This document shows, piece after piece, positions 8,434 to 18,582 of a stretch of 64,000 bases of DNA. The stretch is from Hymenobacter sp. BRD67 (GTDB lineage Bacteria; Bacteroidota; Bacteroidia; Cytophagales; Hymenobacteraceae), in the NCBI RefSeq assembly GCF_013256425.1, contig NZ_CP053904.1:3038001-3102000 (forward strand), read 5' to 3'. The stretch's first letter is position 1; each line of letters opens with the position of its first letter. The translations under genes and the position numbers were made by a program. Under the pieces are notes generated by a model. The model was given only the letters and a program-made list of their open reading frames with translations, did no database searches and was not told the DNA's origin.

Positions 8434-9148
8434 TTAGAGCTGGCCTTTCTTAGCGGCTTTCTGCATCTTTTCGTTGGCGAAGATGGCCACTTCCACGCGG
8501 CGGTTGGCTGCTTTGCCCGCCGCCGTCGAGTTGTCGCCTACCGGCTGGGTCGAGCCATAGCCTTTAGCCGTGATGCGGCTGGTATCCACCCCTTTAGTCG
8601 TTAGCTCATTGGCTACCGCCTGGGCGCGACGCTGGCTCAGGGGCTGGTTGATGGCATCGGAGCCCGAAGCATCGGTGTGGCCTTCAATAACGATATTAGT
8701 ATCGGCATACTTCTGAAGCGTGGTAGCCAGCTCGTCGATATTGCCGGTAGCCCCGGCGTCAGCGTAGCCGAGTTGCTGCCAAACAGGATACCCGAAGCAA
8801 ACGTGATTTTGATACCTTCGCCCACGCGCTCCACGGTAGCTCCGTCGAGGTCGCGGCGCAGCTCAGCCGCTTGCTTATCCATCTTGCGGCCAATCAGTGC
8901 CCCACCGGCTCCGCCTACGGCGGCCCGAGGATAGCTCCTTTGGCCGTGCCCGACTTGCCACCAATAACGCGGCCCAGAATGGCCCCGCCGGCGGCGCCGC
9001 CCAAGCCACCCAGAATGCCACCCTTGAGGGTTTTGCTCATACCGGCGGGCTTGTCGGTGGTAACGGTAGTGGTTTGTGCCTGTGCAAAGTGGCCCAGCAG
9101 CATTACGAAGGCAAGCAGATAGGCAAAAGAGTGTTTAAAAATTTTCAT
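8434..9148 (-). CDS. glycine-zipper OmpA-family protein (paralogue 1), split twice
   Basis: After two repairs, a 238-residue outer-membrane/periplasmic protein: signal peptide MKIFKHSFAYLLAFVMLLGHFAQAQ, a glycine-zipper segment (LKGGILGGLGGAAGGAILG), then a C-terminal OmpA domain that binds peptidoglycan (KITFASGILF; VIEGHTDASGSDAINQPLS; TAKGYGSTQPVGDN; NRRVEVAIFANEKM). The breaks are at the C runs 8924-8926 and 8751-8754; adding one base at each gives a continuous match to the intact paralogue at 9807-10550. Unlike that paralogue the signal sequence shows no lipobox Cys, so it is probably secreted rather than lipidated. A terminator lies downstream. Confidence 0.8.
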
Positions 9149-9258
9149 GAAGAAAAAGAGGAAATAAAAATACGGCTGCCTGTTAGTATAGCAGCTACGC
9201 GGCTGCAAGTTCGGCAATTACAACCACCTTGCCAAACCCTTGACTTCGCTTTAAAAGA

Positions 9259-9287
9259 AACGAGCCCGGCAGTAGGCCGGGCTCGTT
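9259..9287. terminator. intrinsic terminator
   Basis: 12-bp perfect stem (9259-9270 with 9276-9287), 5-nt loop, downstream of the minus-strand glycine-zipper gene ending at 9324. Confidence 0.75.
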
Positions 9288-9323
9288 GTAAGGTAAGTAG
9301 CGCCAGGAGGTAGTGCCGCAGCC

Positions 9324-9642
9324 CTAGCGATGCACATAGTGGTGCACGGGCACAGGCACCCGCTTATTGGGGTTGTTTACATAGTGATTGTAGCGGGTCG
9401 GGTGATACTTCTTATCGCGGTTGCGGCCGACCAGCCCCCGGCTACTACCCCGGCCCGGCCCCTATCAGGGCACCTTTGCCGCCACCCAGCAGCCCACCTA
9501 CTATGGCCCCGCCGCCGCCGCCAATAGCGGCACCTTTGGCCTTATCACTCCAGCCTTTTGGATGGTCCTGGGCCTGAGCAGCTGAGCTTACGAGCACAAA
9601 GAATAACAAGAGTGTGGCGAAGAATCCCGAACAGAATTTCAT
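9324..9642 (-). CDS. small secreted glycine-zipper protein, split
   Basis: About 106 residues after repair. It has a signal peptide (MKFCSGFFATLLLFFVLVSSAAQAQ), then a glycine zipper (AKGAAIGGGGGAIVGGLLGG and more) and a basic, Tyr/His/Asn-rich tail (NRDKKYHPTRYNHYV, ending VPVHHYVHR). Two one-base additions, at C runs 9454-9456 and 9435-9439, are needed to join zipper and tail as IGAGAGVVAGGLVGRNRDKK. It lies between two OmpA/glycine-zipper genes in the same orientation and looks like a relative that lacks the OmpA domain. Glycine zippers pack helices in membranes; the exact role is unknown. Confidence 0.6.
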
Positions 9643-9751
9643 AATGCAGCAGAACGTTGAATGGAAGAAGAAGGAAAAAACGCAGCGGCTCGCCGGCCGT
9701 GCCAGACTTTAACGCGACAGTAAGGCAGGTAGTTGCTGTACGGCCCTGAAA

Positions 9752-9780
9752 AAGCCCGGTGCCTGACAGACACCGGGCTT
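9752..9780. terminator. intrinsic terminator
   Basis: 10-bp stem AAGCCCGGTG/CACCGGGCTT with 9-nt loop, downstream of the OmpA-family gene at 9807-10550. Confidence 0.7.
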
Positions 9781-9806
9781 ATCAAACCAATAGCTTGAAT
9801 TACAGC

Positions 9807-10550
9807 TTATAGCGTACCGGCCTCGGCGGCTTTTTTCATCTTTTCGTTGGCGAAGATGGCTACTTCTACGCGGCGGTTGGCTTGCTTGCCTTCGGCCGTC
9901 GTGTTATCGCCCACGGGCTGCGACGAGCCGTAGCCTTTGGTGGTAATGCGGCTGGCGGCCACGCCCTGCGCCGTAATGCCATTGGCTACGGCCTGCGCCC
10001 GGTTCTCGCTCAGGGGCTGGTTGATGGCATCGGAGCCCGACGAGTCGGTGTGCCCTTCTACCAGCACGTTGGTGTCGGGATACTTCTGGAGCGTAGCGGC
10101 CAGCTTGCTGATATCGGCCTGCGAAGCGGGGCGCAGGGCACTGCTATTAGTATCGAACAGAATACCCGAGTCGAAGGTGATTTTGATGCCCTCGCCTACG
10201 CGCTCCACCTTGGCATTCGCCATATCGCGCTGGAGCTCCTGAGCTTGCTTGTCCATTTTGCGGCCGATGAGTGCGCCCGCGCCGCCGCCCACGGCGGCCC
10301 CCAGAATAGCCCCGGCAGCGGTGCCGCGGCCGCCACCGATTACGCGGCCCAGAATAGCCCCGGCCACTGCGCCACCACCGGCACCGATAAGGCCACCTTT
10401 GGTAGTTTTGTTCATGCCATCTTTGCGCACTCCCGTGCCATTATTGCTGGATAAGTCGGGCTGCGTGGTAGTTTGGCGCGACGAAGCGCAGGAGCTTAGC
10501 AGCAGCACAAAGGCCATCAGCATGGCCAGAACAGACTTGGAAGTAATCAT
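9807..10550 (-). CDS. glycine-zipper OmpA-family lipoprotein (paralogue 2)
   Basis: Intact 247-residue cell-envelope protein. Lipoprotein signal with lipobox LLSSC (Cys21), glycine-zipper region (GGLIGAGGGAVAGAILG, then GAILGAAVGGGAGALIG), and a full OmpA/MotB C-terminal domain (ITFDSGILF, LVEGHTDSSGSDAINQPLS, NRRVEVAIFANEKM) that should bind peptidoglycan and tie the outer membrane to the wall. It is the third in a row of minus-strand glycine-zipper genes, each followed by its own terminator, so they are separate transcription units. It serves as template for the repaired paralogue 1. Confidence 0.88.
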   Translation of the reverse strand: MITSKSVLAMLMAFVLLLSSCASSRQTTTQPDLSSNNGTGVRKDGMNKTTKGGLIGAGGGAVAGAILGRVIGGGRGTAAGAILGAAVGGGAGALIGRKMDKQAQELQRDMANAKVERVGEGIKITFDSGILFDTNSSALRPASQADISKLAATLQKYPDTNVLVEGHTDSSGSDAINQPLSENRAQAVANGITAQGVAASRITTKGYGSSQPVGDNTTAEGKQANRRVEVAIFANEKMKKAAEAGTL

Positions 10551-10597
10551 TTTATGAGTTTTTGGTGAAAAAAATCAACGTCAGTTGGGCTTATACG

Positions 10598-10632
10598 AAA
10601 AAGCCCGCTCTGGTTACCAGAGCGGGCTTTTC
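10598..10632. terminator. intrinsic terminator of accD
   Basis: Nearly closed 15-bp stem AAAAGCCCGCTCTGG/CCAGAGCGGGCTTTT, downstream of the minus-strand accD gene. Confidence 0.8.
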
Positions 10633-10710
10633 CAAAGTCGTGCCAGTGAGTACTGACTGTCGCTGGGCATGGTGAGCACGGCATTACGCCCTACACGCCG
10701 ATTACGCTTA

Positions 10711-11556
10711 TTATTTTGCCAGCATAGCCAGCACGTCGGTGAGGCGCTGCTTCAGCTCACGGCGGTCCACAATAAAGTCGAGGAAGCCGTGCTCCAGCAC
10801 AAACTCGGCGCTTTGGAAGCCCTTCGGCAGGTCCTTGCCAATCGTTTCTTTGATAACGCGCGGGCCGGCGAAGCCAATAAGCGCCCCCGGCTCCGCAATG
10901 TTGAAGTCGCCGAGCATGGCAAACGAAGCCGTCACGCCGCCCGTCGTGGGGTCAGTCAGCAGGCTGATATAAGGCACTCCGGCCTCGGAGAGCAGCGCCA
11001 GCTTGGCCGATGTTTTGGCCATTTGCATGAGCGAGTAGCCGGCTTCCATCATGCGGGCCCCGCCCGAGCGCGAAATCATGAGAAAAGGCATACGCTGCTG
11101 GCGGGCGTAGTCGATAGCGCGGGCAATTTTCTCGCCTACTACCGAGCCCATCGAGCCGCCGATAAAGCGAAAGTCCATGGCGGCAATTAGCAGCGGCTGG
11201 CCAGTGCACTGGCCGTGGGCCGTGCGCACGGCATCTTTCAGGCCGGTACTTTTTTCGGTGGCCTGCACGCGTTGCGGGTAGGCCTTGGTATCCACGAAGT
11301 GGAGCGGGTCGCCGGAAGTCAGGTTGGCATCCAGCTCTTCAAACTGGCCGCCATCAAACAAAATCTCGAAATATGCCGCCGCGTCGATGCGGTCGTGGTG
11401 GCCACAGTTGGCGCACACGTAGTGCAGGCGCTTGTGCTCGGCCATCGTAGCCACGGTTTTGCACTCGGGGCACTTATACCACAGGCCGTCGGGCGTTTCC
11501 TTTTTCTGCTCGGTGGGGGTGATAATGCCCTTTTCCTGGCGCTTGAACCAAGCCAT
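10711..11556 (-). CDS. accD: acetyl-CoA carboxylase carboxyltransferase subunit beta
   Basis: Carboxyltransferase beta subunit of acetyl-CoA carboxylase, which with AccA moves the carboxyl group from biotin to acetyl-CoA to give malonyl-CoA for fatty-acid synthesis; cytoplasmic. 281 residues, the usual size. The N-terminal zinc ribbon is visible as CPECKTVA...CANCGHHD (two CX2C pairs). The crotonase-fold core has [38 protein letters not shown] and [18 protein letters not shown]. No accA neighbour, as is usual in this phylum. Terminator downstream; a TAATTTTG box lies upstream at 11652-11659. Confidence 0.96.
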   Translation of the reverse strand: MAWFKRQEKGIITPTEQKKETPDGLWYKCPECKTVATMAEHKRLHYVCANCGHHDRIDAAAYFEILFDGGQFEELDANLTSGDPLHFVDTKAYPQRVQATEKSTGLKDAVRTAHGQCTGQPLLIAAMDFRFIGGSMGSVVGEKIARAIDYARQQRMPFLMISRSGGARMMEAGYSLMQMAKTSAKLALLSEAGVPYISLLTDPTTGGVTASFAMLGDFNIAEPGALIGFAGPRVIKETIGKDLPKGFQSAEFVLEHGFLDFIVDRRELKQRLTDVLAMLAK

Positions 11557-11651
11557 ACTGGTGGGGAACTGGAGAAATGACGAATGAGAGGTGAAGAGGG
11601 ACTGGCCCAGCCAATATAGGACAAGGGGTATTTTCCCAATCTTCAGAGGGG

Positions 11652-11659
11652 CAAAATTA
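11652..11659 (-). promoter_or_regulatory. candidate accD promoter -7 box
   Basis: TAATTTTG on the minus strand, a TAnnTTTG match, about 95 nt upstream of the accD start. No clear -33 TTG at the expected spacing. Confidence 0.35.
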
Positions 11660-11821
11660 CGCGATAGTTACCATCAGAACGGAACCAGTGAGATGAACGC
11701 CACATGAGGAATCCGTAAGCTACCCACGAGCCTGCCCAGCCTGGCAGCACGCACGCATGCCCGGTGCGGCTGTAACTTGCCCCAACCATCACTTAGCCGG
11801 CCGCGTACGGCCTTTTTCTGC

Positions 11822-12823
11822 TTGAAAAAGTTTTTGTTTTTTTATCGCCCTTTCCTGGGCCTGAGCTTGCTGGCGGTCAGTGCGTCAGGGCTTAGCAGTT
11901 GCGTTACGGCCAAGCGCTACGAAGACCTCCAGGCCCGCCAGCAAAGTGAGCAGGAAGCCCGCACCAGCGCCGAAAGCCAGCTGCGCCAAGCCAAGGCCGA
12001 CCTGCAAAAAACCACCGATGCGCTGGCCGAGCTGCGCCTCGACCAGAAGCGCCTTGTAGCCGACTCGACCCAGACCGGCAATGCCCTGCGCCGCACCCGT
12101 ACGCTTTATACCCAGCTCACCGATAGCTACGATAAGCTGCTCAAGAACAGCGACCGCGCCCTGGCCGACCGCAATGCCGACTATGGCAAGCTGGCCAAAG
12201 ACCTGGCTACCCGCGAAAGCGAGCTGGGGGCGCTCGACATCAGCCTGCAAAAAGCCAAATCGGACCTTTCTACCCGCGAAGCCAAGCTGGCCGAGCTGAC
12301 TCAGGCGCTGGCTGATAAGGACAAGGCGGTGAACGACCTCAAGGCCCGCGTAAGCAATGCGCTGCTCAGCTTCAACTCCAAAGACCTGCAAGTGAAGCTC
12401 AAGGATGGCAAAGTATACGTGTCGCTCTCCGAGCAGCTACTCTTCAAATCGGGCTCAACCAAGGTAGACCCCAAAGGGCAGGAAGCCCTGAAAAAGCTGG
12501 CCACGGTATTGCAGGAGCAGAAAGACGTGAACGTGGTAGTGGAAGGCCATACCGACAACGTGCCCATGCGCCCCACCGGCAGCATTACCGACAACTGGGA
12601 CCTGAGCGCGCTGCGCGCCACCGACATTGCGCGCCTGCTCACGGCCAGCGGCGTAGAGCCAAGCCGCATTACGGCCTCGGGCCGCTCGCAGTACGTGCCG
12701 GTGGCTCCCAACGACACGCCCCAGGACAAGGCCTTGAACCGCCGCACCGAGATTATTCTTACCCCTAAGCTCGACGAGCTGTTTCAGATACTCGACAGCA
12801 ACAGCGGCGCGCCAAAACCTTAG
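11822..12823 (+). CDS. coiled-coil OmpA-family lipoprotein
   Basis: 333-residue envelope protein. A lipoprotein signal ends in LSSC, followed by VTAKRYEDLQAR, a long Glu/Gln/Ala/Leu coiled coil (about residues 30-190, with repeated LAKDLATRESELGAL-like heptads), and a C-terminal OmpA/MotB domain (KSGSTKVDPKGQEALKKLA, VVVEGHTDNVPM, LSALRATDIARLL, NRRTEIILTPKL). It should span from the outer membrane to peptidoglycan. The start is a TTG at 11822 giving MKKFLFFYRPFLGLSLLAVS; a TTG at 11777 in the same frame is possible but would put a non-signal stretch first. It is divergent from accD. Confidence 0.85.
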   Translation: MKKFLFFYRPFLGLSLLAVSASGLSSCVTAKRYEDLQARQQSEQEARTSAESQLRQAKADLQKTTDALAELRLDQKRLVADSTQTGNALRRTRTLYTQLTDSYDKLLKNSDRALADRNADYGKLAKDLATRESELGALDISLQKAKSDLSTREAKLAELTQALADKDKAVNDLKARVSNALLSFNSKDLQVKLKDGKVYVSLSEQLLFKSGSTKVDPKGQEALKKLATVLQEQKDVNVVVEGHTDNVPMRPTGSITDNWDLSALRATDIARLLTASGVEPSRITASGRSQYVPVAPNDTPQDKALNRRTEIILTPKLDELFQILDSNSGAPKP

Positions 12824-12940
12824 AATATAATATATATATACTAAAGTCCGACCTCAGGCAGAGGCGGCCCTTAGTAGGGACTGTGCTTGTGCTGCACTAC
12901 TGCAACTACTTCCACCACTGCGAGTTGATTGGCCCGGCGG

Positions 12941-13893
12941 CTACGTCCAGGCGCTGGCCGGGGCGGGCAGCAGCAAGGTCACCTTAGGGCCGGCTGCCTC
13001 GATGAGGCGCTGCACGGGCTGCCGCCAGGCATGAAAGGCCAGATTGAAGGTTCCCCAGTGCAGCGGCAGCAGCGGGCCGCCGCCCAGCAGGCGGTGAGCG
13101 GCCAGCGCGTTGTCGGGGCCGAGGTGAATAGCAGCCCACTCGGGGTCGGAAGCGCCGATTTCGAGCATCACCAAGTCAAACGGGCCATACGCCGCGCCAA
13201 TCTGCTCGAAAGCCTCGTCAAACGGCCCCGAGTCGCCACCGAAAAACACGCGGTGCTGCGGCCCTTTCAGTACCCACGAGGCCCAGAGTGTACTGTCGCG
13301 ATTGAGTAGCCCCCGACCCGAAAAATGCCGTGCCGGGGTAGCGATAAGCTCAAAATCGGGCGCCAGCGCGATATTATCCCACCACGTAACTTCCGTAATG
13401 CAATCAGTCGCCACGCCCCAGCGGCGCAGGTGCGCCCCCACGCCCAGCGGGCAAAAAAACTGCTCGCCACGCGGGGCCAGCGCCCGGATAGCCGCCTCGT
13501 CGAGGTGGTCGTAGTGATCGTGCGAAAGCAGGATGCCATCGAGCGGCGGCACCTGCGCCAGCGGCAGCGGCGGCGCAAAAAAGCGCTTGGGGCCTAGCAG
13601 CTGCGAGGGGAGGCCCGCTCGCTCCACACGGGGTCGGTAAGAAAGCGACGGCCATCAACTTCGAGCAGCATAGTGCTGTGACCGAGCCAGGTAGCATGCA
13701 GCGACGTGGGCGGCACGGGCGCGGCCAGCGCCCCTGCATCTGCCCGAAAAGGGCCGAGCGGCTCACGCGGCTCACGCTCAGCTTTTTCAAAGAGGTAGCG
13801 GCTCAGCAGCCTGGCGTAGCCCGAGGGCGGGCTCACGCTGGTAGGCAGCACATTGTAATACTTGTTGCCGGCACGGCGGGGCTGAAGCAGCAT
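12941..13893 (-). CDS. MBL-fold metal-dependent hydrolase (NAPE-PLD-like), split
   Basis: Metallo-beta-lactamase-fold hydrolase of COG2220 type, 317 residues after repair. The start shows ATWLGHSTMLLEVDGRRFLTDPVWS, typical of this group; the metal site is LLSHDHYDHLD (HxHxDH), with later ligands in TPARHFSGRGL, FFGGDSGPFDEAF and LPLHWGTFNLA. The break is at the G run 13607-13610: adding one C on the coding strand joins SERASP to SQLLGPKRFFAPPLPL. N-acylphosphatidylethanolamine phospholipase D and many unassigned hydrolases share this pattern, so the substrate is unknown. No signal peptide. Confidence 0.85.
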
Positions 13894-13960
13894 GAGCGAA
13901 GCAGAGAATAGGGTATTGCCTGCCTATGACGCAACGGCGGCCCGGATGTTTTGTGGGCGG

Positions 13961-14659
13961 CTACTTCAGCAGCGCCTGCACCACGGGCAGCGCTCGGGCG
14001 GCCCATTGCTGCATCTGCTGGCCAGTGTAGTGCAGGCCATCGCTGGTAAACTGGTGGGCATGGCCGGCCGCGGCGCGGGTGAGGTCGGTAATAGCTATGT
14101 AGGCCACCCCGGCGCGTTGGCATTCGGCCTGCGCTGCTGCATTGAACTGGTCGATTTCGCGGCTAATCTGGTCCGGGTCGCGGTCGTGGGCAAAGGGCGT
14201 CTGGCCCCAGTCAGGAATGCTGAGCACTACTACGTGGTGCACGCTGCCGCCCGCGAAGCCTATTGCCGTAGCCAGCAGCTGCCGAAATTCGGTGCGGTAT
14301 AGCTCCAGGCTTTGCCCCCGATACTGGTTATTAACACCGATGAGCAGCGATACTAGGCCATAGTTGGTGCGGTGGTTACCACTGGCCACAATGGCTTGCT
14401 GCAGCTCGGCGGTAGTCCAGCCGGTGCGGGCAATGATATCGGGGTCGGCCAGCTTCAGCCCCTGCGCCCGGGCCAGGCCAGCCAGCTGCACCGGCCAGCG
14501 GTCGGCATGAGCAGCGCCTTCGCCGATGGTGTAGGAATCGCCCAGGGCGAGGTACGGAATAGCCGGAGCGGCAGACGCAGCAGAAGACACAGGGATAGGC
14601 AACAACTGCGCCCAGGCGCACGCAGTCAGCAAAAAGGTTAAGAATAGAAAAAATCGCAT
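13961..14659 (-). CDS. secreted SGNH/GDSL hydrolase
   Basis: 232-residue serine esterase/lipase of the SGNH superfamily. A signal peptide precedes LPIPVSSAASAAPAIP. Block I is YLALGDSYTIGEGA (nucleophile Ser in GDSY); block III is SLLIGVNNQYRG with the Asn; block V is FTSDGLHYTGQQMQQWA with the Asp and His. All catalytic residues are present. Export suggests action on cell-wall or environmental esters; the substrate is unknown. Start taken at 14659 (MRFFLFLTFLLTAC), three codons after an alternative. Confidence 0.85.
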   Translation of the reverse strand: MRFFLFLTFLLTACAWAQLLPIPVSSAASAAPAIPYLALGDSYTIGEGAAHADRWPVQLAGLARAQGLKLADPDIIARTGWTTAELQQAIVASGNHRTNYGLVSLLIGVNNQYRGQSLELYRTEFRQLLATAIGFAGGSVHHVVVLSIPDWGQTPFAHDRDPDQISREIDQFNAAAQAECQRAGVAYIAITDLTRAAAGHAHQFTSDGLHYTGQQMQQWAARALPVVQALLK

Positions 14660-14669
14660 ATAAAGCATA

Positions 14670-14695
14670 AAGGGCAGCGCATCAGCGCCGCCCTT
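14670..14695. terminator. intrinsic terminator of the cystathionine-type gene
   Basis: 11-position stem with one mismatch (14670-14680 with 14685-14695) and a 4-nt loop, just downstream of the minus-strand PLP-enzyme gene. Confidence 0.6.
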
Positions 14696-14738
14696 CTACT
14701 TACGAGCCGGTAGGGCAGCTTGGCCGGCAGCGCGGCCC

Positions 14739-15877
<1,139 letters not shown>

Positions 15878-15883
15878 AGGGCG

Positions 15884-15891
15884 CAAAGGTA
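15884..15891 (-). promoter_or_regulatory. promoter of the cystathionine-type gene, near-leaderless
   Basis: TACCTTTG on the minus strand, a perfect TAnnTTTG match. Only 6 nt separate it from the ATG, so the transcript would start at or beside the start codon. Confidence 0.6.
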
Positions 15892-15926
15892 CCTACCCGG
15901 CTGCTTGCGCGCCGGCTGGCACTGTC

Positions 15927-15934
15927 TATCTTTA
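15927..15934 (+). promoter_or_regulatory. candidate promoter of the DUF2167 gene
   Basis: TATCTTTA differs from TAnnTTTG only in the last base and lies 35 nt upstream of the ATG at 15970. Confidence 0.35.
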
Positions 15935-15969
15935 GCGCTGAATATTCGTTTATTACTTAGCTCAAGCAC

Positions 15970-16878
15970 ATGAAAAAACTAGTACTCCTGGTGGGCGGCG
16001 TTGTTGCGCTCACTTTTACGGCTGCCGCCGCGCCCCCGAAAAAAGTACGGCCACCGGTGGTAGTCGATTCGGCAGCGGCTTATCAGGCCGCGGTCGATTC
16101 TATCAACGGCACCTTTCGCTACCAGCAGGGCCACATTATGCTACCCGGTGGGGTGGGCGAGCTAACGGTGCCGCGCGGCTTCCGCTACCTCGACTCGGCC
16201 CAAAGCGCCCGGGTGATGCATACGCTTTGGCACAACCCGCCGCAGGAAAGCCTGGGAATGCTTTTTCCGGCCGACCGCGGCCCCATGAGCGATGGCAGTT
16301 GGGGCTATCTTATTCAGTTCGACCCCATGGGCTACGTGAAGGACAACGATGCCGACGACATCAAGTACGACGAGCTGCTGGAAGAAATGCAGAAGGACGT
16401 CGATGAAGAAAATCAGGAGCGCGTGAAAAGCGGCTACGATGCCGTGCATCTCATAGGCTGGGGCGCCCCGCCATACTACGACAAAACCCAGCACACCTTG
16501 CACTGGGCCAAGCTCTTACGCTTTGGCGATGGCCTGGACGAGACGCTTAATTACAACGTGCGCATTCTGGGCCGCAAGGGCGTGCTGGTTTTCAATGCCA
16601 TTGCTACGCCCAAGCAGCTGCCCGAAATCAAGGCCAGCATTCCCGACCTGCTCACCAATGTTTCCTTCGTGAAGGGGCAGCAATACAACGACTACAGCGC
16701 TGGTATAGATGAGGTAGCCGCCTACGGCATCGGCGGCCTCATTGCCGGCAAGGTACTAGCGAAGGTGGGGTTCTTTGCTATCATTCTGAAATTCTGGAAA
16801 TTAGGCTTACTGGCGCTAGGCGGCGCCTGGACGGCCATCAAGCGCTTTTTTGGCTTCGGCACCAAAACGGAAGAGTAG
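15970..16878 (+). CDS. DUF2167 domain membrane-anchored exported protein
   Basis: 302-residue protein recognised as DUF2167 by its body: GHIMLPGGVGELTVPRGFRY, LDSAQSARVMHTLWHNPP, LGMLFPADRGPMSDGSWGY and GRKGVLVFNAIATPKQLPE. A signal peptide (MKKLVLLVGGVVALTFTAAAA) exports it, and a hydrophobic stretch near residues 265-290 (VGFFAIILKFWKLGLLALGG) followed by a basic tail should anchor it in the inner membrane. DUF2167 proteins are uncharacterised; they are often near stress or envelope genes. The next gene, a VTT-domain protein, is 80 nt away in the same direction. Confidence 0.85.
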   Translation: MKKLVLLVGGVVALTFTAAAAPPKKVRPPVVVDSAAAYQAAVDSINGTFRYQQGHIMLPGGVGELTVPRGFRYLDSAQSARVMHTLWHNPPQESLGMLFPADRGPMSDGSWGYLIQFDPMGYVKDNDADDIKYDELLEEMQKDVDEENQERVKSGYDAVHLIGWGAPPYYDKTQHTLHWAKLLRFGDGLDETLNYNVRILGRKGVLVFNAIATPKQLPEIKASIPDLLTNVSFVKGQQYNDYSAGIDEVAAYGIGGLIAGKVLAKVGFFAIILKFWKLGLLALGGAWTAIKRFFGFGTKTEE

Positions 16879-16958
16879 TGCCGGCAGCCGCAGCACCGGG
16901 GCTGGCCTTTGCGTAGGTACTTTCGCCTACCCTATGGCCGGCCCCGGCTTTTTTCAGA

Positions 16959-17669
16959 ATGGCTTTTCTGCGCGAGCTTTTCCAAAAGAACTTCTCCACC
17001 TTGCTCACGATGGGCCTGCTGCTGGCCGTGCCGCTGCTGGGCTCGACCTCGGCGCTGGGCCTGCTCTACGAGCGCCCTACGCTGCTGCACGAACTTTCGC
17101 CTAGCCAAAGCCTGCTGTACTTTCTGGTAGTGGGCCTCACAATGGCGCTGGCGCTCACGCCTACTACGTTCGTGGCCATCATCACGGGCTATTACTTTGG
17201 CTGGAGCGGCCTGGCGGGCATGGTGGTTGCCTACGCGCTGGCCTCTGCCCTGGGCTATGAGCTGGCCCGCCGCCTCGACCACGGCAAGCTGCGCAGCTTT
17301 CTGCACCATTTCCCCAAAGCCGACGCCGTACTCGGCGAGCTGCAAAGTCAAAGCTGGTCGCTCATTATCCTCACGCGCTTGTCGCCGGTGCTGCCCTTTG
17401 CGCTGATGACCTTCGTACTGGCTATTGTGGGCGTGGCGCGCCGCCGCTTTCTGGTAGCTTCGGTGGTAGGTATGCTCCCACGCAGCCTTTTTTTCTACTG
17501 GCTTGGCACCAAGGCTCAGGATGTCTTAATGCTGCTGCGCGACCCCGACGAGGGTACACTCAGCAAACTGGTACTGCTGGGCCTGGTAGCCGCCTCCCTG
17601 TTTGGCCTGTTTATAGTATTCAACCAGGCCTTGCAGCGGGTGTTGCGGCGCAGCACCCCGGCCAGCTAA
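16959..17669 (+). CDS. TVP38/TMEM64 (VTT domain) family membrane protein
   Basis: 236-residue polytopic membrane protein. The VTT (SNARE-associated) signature is clear: TPTTFVAIITGYYFGWSGLAG, ASALGYELARRLD, and the loop LILTRLSPVLPFALMTFVLAI with GMLPRSLFFYWLGTKA. VTT/DedA proteins are now linked to lipid movement across the bilayer; the substrate here is unknown. Basic N-terminus, at least five hydrophobic helices, basic C-terminus. It follows the DUF2167 gene and may share its transcript. Confidence 0.85.
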   Translation: MAFLRELFQKNFSTLLTMGLLLAVPLLGSTSALGLLYERPTLLHELSPSQSLLYFLVVGLTMALALTPTTFVAIITGYYFGWSGLAGMVVAYALASALGYELARRLDHGKLRSFLHHFPKADAVLGELQSQSWSLIILTRLSPVLPFALMTFVLAIVGVARRRFLVASVVGMLPRSLFFYWLGTKAQDVLMLLRDPDEGTLSKLVLLGLVAASLFGLFIVFNQALQRVLRRSTPAS

Positions 17670-17764
17670 TATTTTCGCCCTGATTATTACCCAATTGCTG
17701 CGCTGCAAGCTGTTTTTTAGCCAAAAATATCGCGGCGAATTTGGGCAGGCGAAAAATTTCTTCC

Positions 17765-17772
17765 TACCTTTG
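17765..17772 (+). promoter_or_regulatory. promoter of tRNA-Arg
   Basis: TACCTTTG -7 box with TTG at 17741-17743, 21 nt upstream, 20 nt before the tRNA: a complete Bacteroidota promoter. Confidence 0.75.
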
Positions 17773-17792
17773 CAGTCCCAACACGGGAAATT

Positions 17793-17866
17793 GGTTGTAT
17801 AGCTCAATTGGATAGAGCATCTGACTACGAATCAGAAGGTTTAAGGTTCGACTCCTTATACGACCA
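17793..17866 (+). tRNA. tRNA-Arg (anticodon ACG)
   Basis: A complete cloverleaf of 74 nt: acceptor GGTTGTA pairs with TACGACC (one G.U), D arm AGCTCAATTGGATAGAGC, anticodon arm TCTGA-CTACGAA-TCAGA with anticodon ACG, short variable loop, T arm TAAGG-TTCGACT-CCTTA. Discriminator A; CCA is not encoded. It reads CGN arginine codons after A34 to inosine editing. Confidence 0.95.
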
Positions 17867-17868
17867 CG

Positions 17869-17902
17869 AAAAAGGCCCTCCGCATATGCGGAGGGCCTTT
17901 TT
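17869..17902 (+). terminator. intrinsic terminator of tRNA-Arg
   Basis: 16-bp perfect inverted repeat (17869-17884 with 17887-17902) ending in a T run, two bases after the tRNA. Confidence 0.85.
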
Positions 17903-18038
17903 TATTAGTTATTTTGAGGTTTTTAGTGACTAGATTGTCGGCTTCACATCCATACGCTCAACCTGCCTGAGTCAAAAAATACTTGTGCAAGAACCAGCCT
18001 CGCTATCATACTTTTATAGAGACTCTTCACGCTCGGGT

Positions 18039-18532
18039 ATGAACCTTTCCCTACTCTGTACCGCGCCCTGCGCTTATGTCTACTACGACACCTGGAATGA
18101 CTGGCTGTTCGTGGATTGGTACGGCGAGCTAACCTTACATACTGTGCAGGCGACTTGCCTGGAGCTCGCTAAGTGCTTTCTGTTAAACTCTTACCCCGCG
18201 TTCTCAACAGCAACCTGCAAATTACGAATGTCGACCGGGAGGTAGCCGCCTGGATGGCCAGCAATTTTATGCCCTATATAGACTTGGCCGGTATCCGACA
18301 AATGGCCTGGGTGTATGCGCCCTCCGTGCGTGGCCAAGCTATGGCCCATGAAATCATGGCCAGGCTGCCCAACGCGACTATTTCGCTGTTCAACGAGATG
18401 AGTGAGGCGGTGGCCTGGCTTGAGCAAACCAAGCCGGCTCCTGGCACGGCCAGTAAGACAACCGGGCGGCTGGCTGCACACTTACAGATAGCCGACTTAA
18501 TAAGGGCCTTTCGCCTCAGATTCAACTTGTAG
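18039..18532 (+). CDS. small cytoplasmic protein, STAS/SpoIIAA-like, split
   Basis: 164 residues after repair. No signal peptide. The start reads MNLSLLCTAPCAYVYYDTWN; the middle VDREVAAWMASNFMPYIDLAGIRQMAWVYAP and the end SLFNEMSEAVAWLEQ resemble the small STAS/SpoIIAA-like proteins common in this group, but I cannot confirm the family. The raw frame breaks at the C run 18194-18197; adding one C gives LNSYPRVLNSNLQITNVD. A TACTTTTA box at 18009-18016 supports the ATG at 18039 rather than a GTG at 17985. Confidence 0.5.
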
Positions 18533-18582
18533 CCAGCGCAGAAATTACTACTGGCTTCATCCAACATCAGCTCTCCGGTTCT

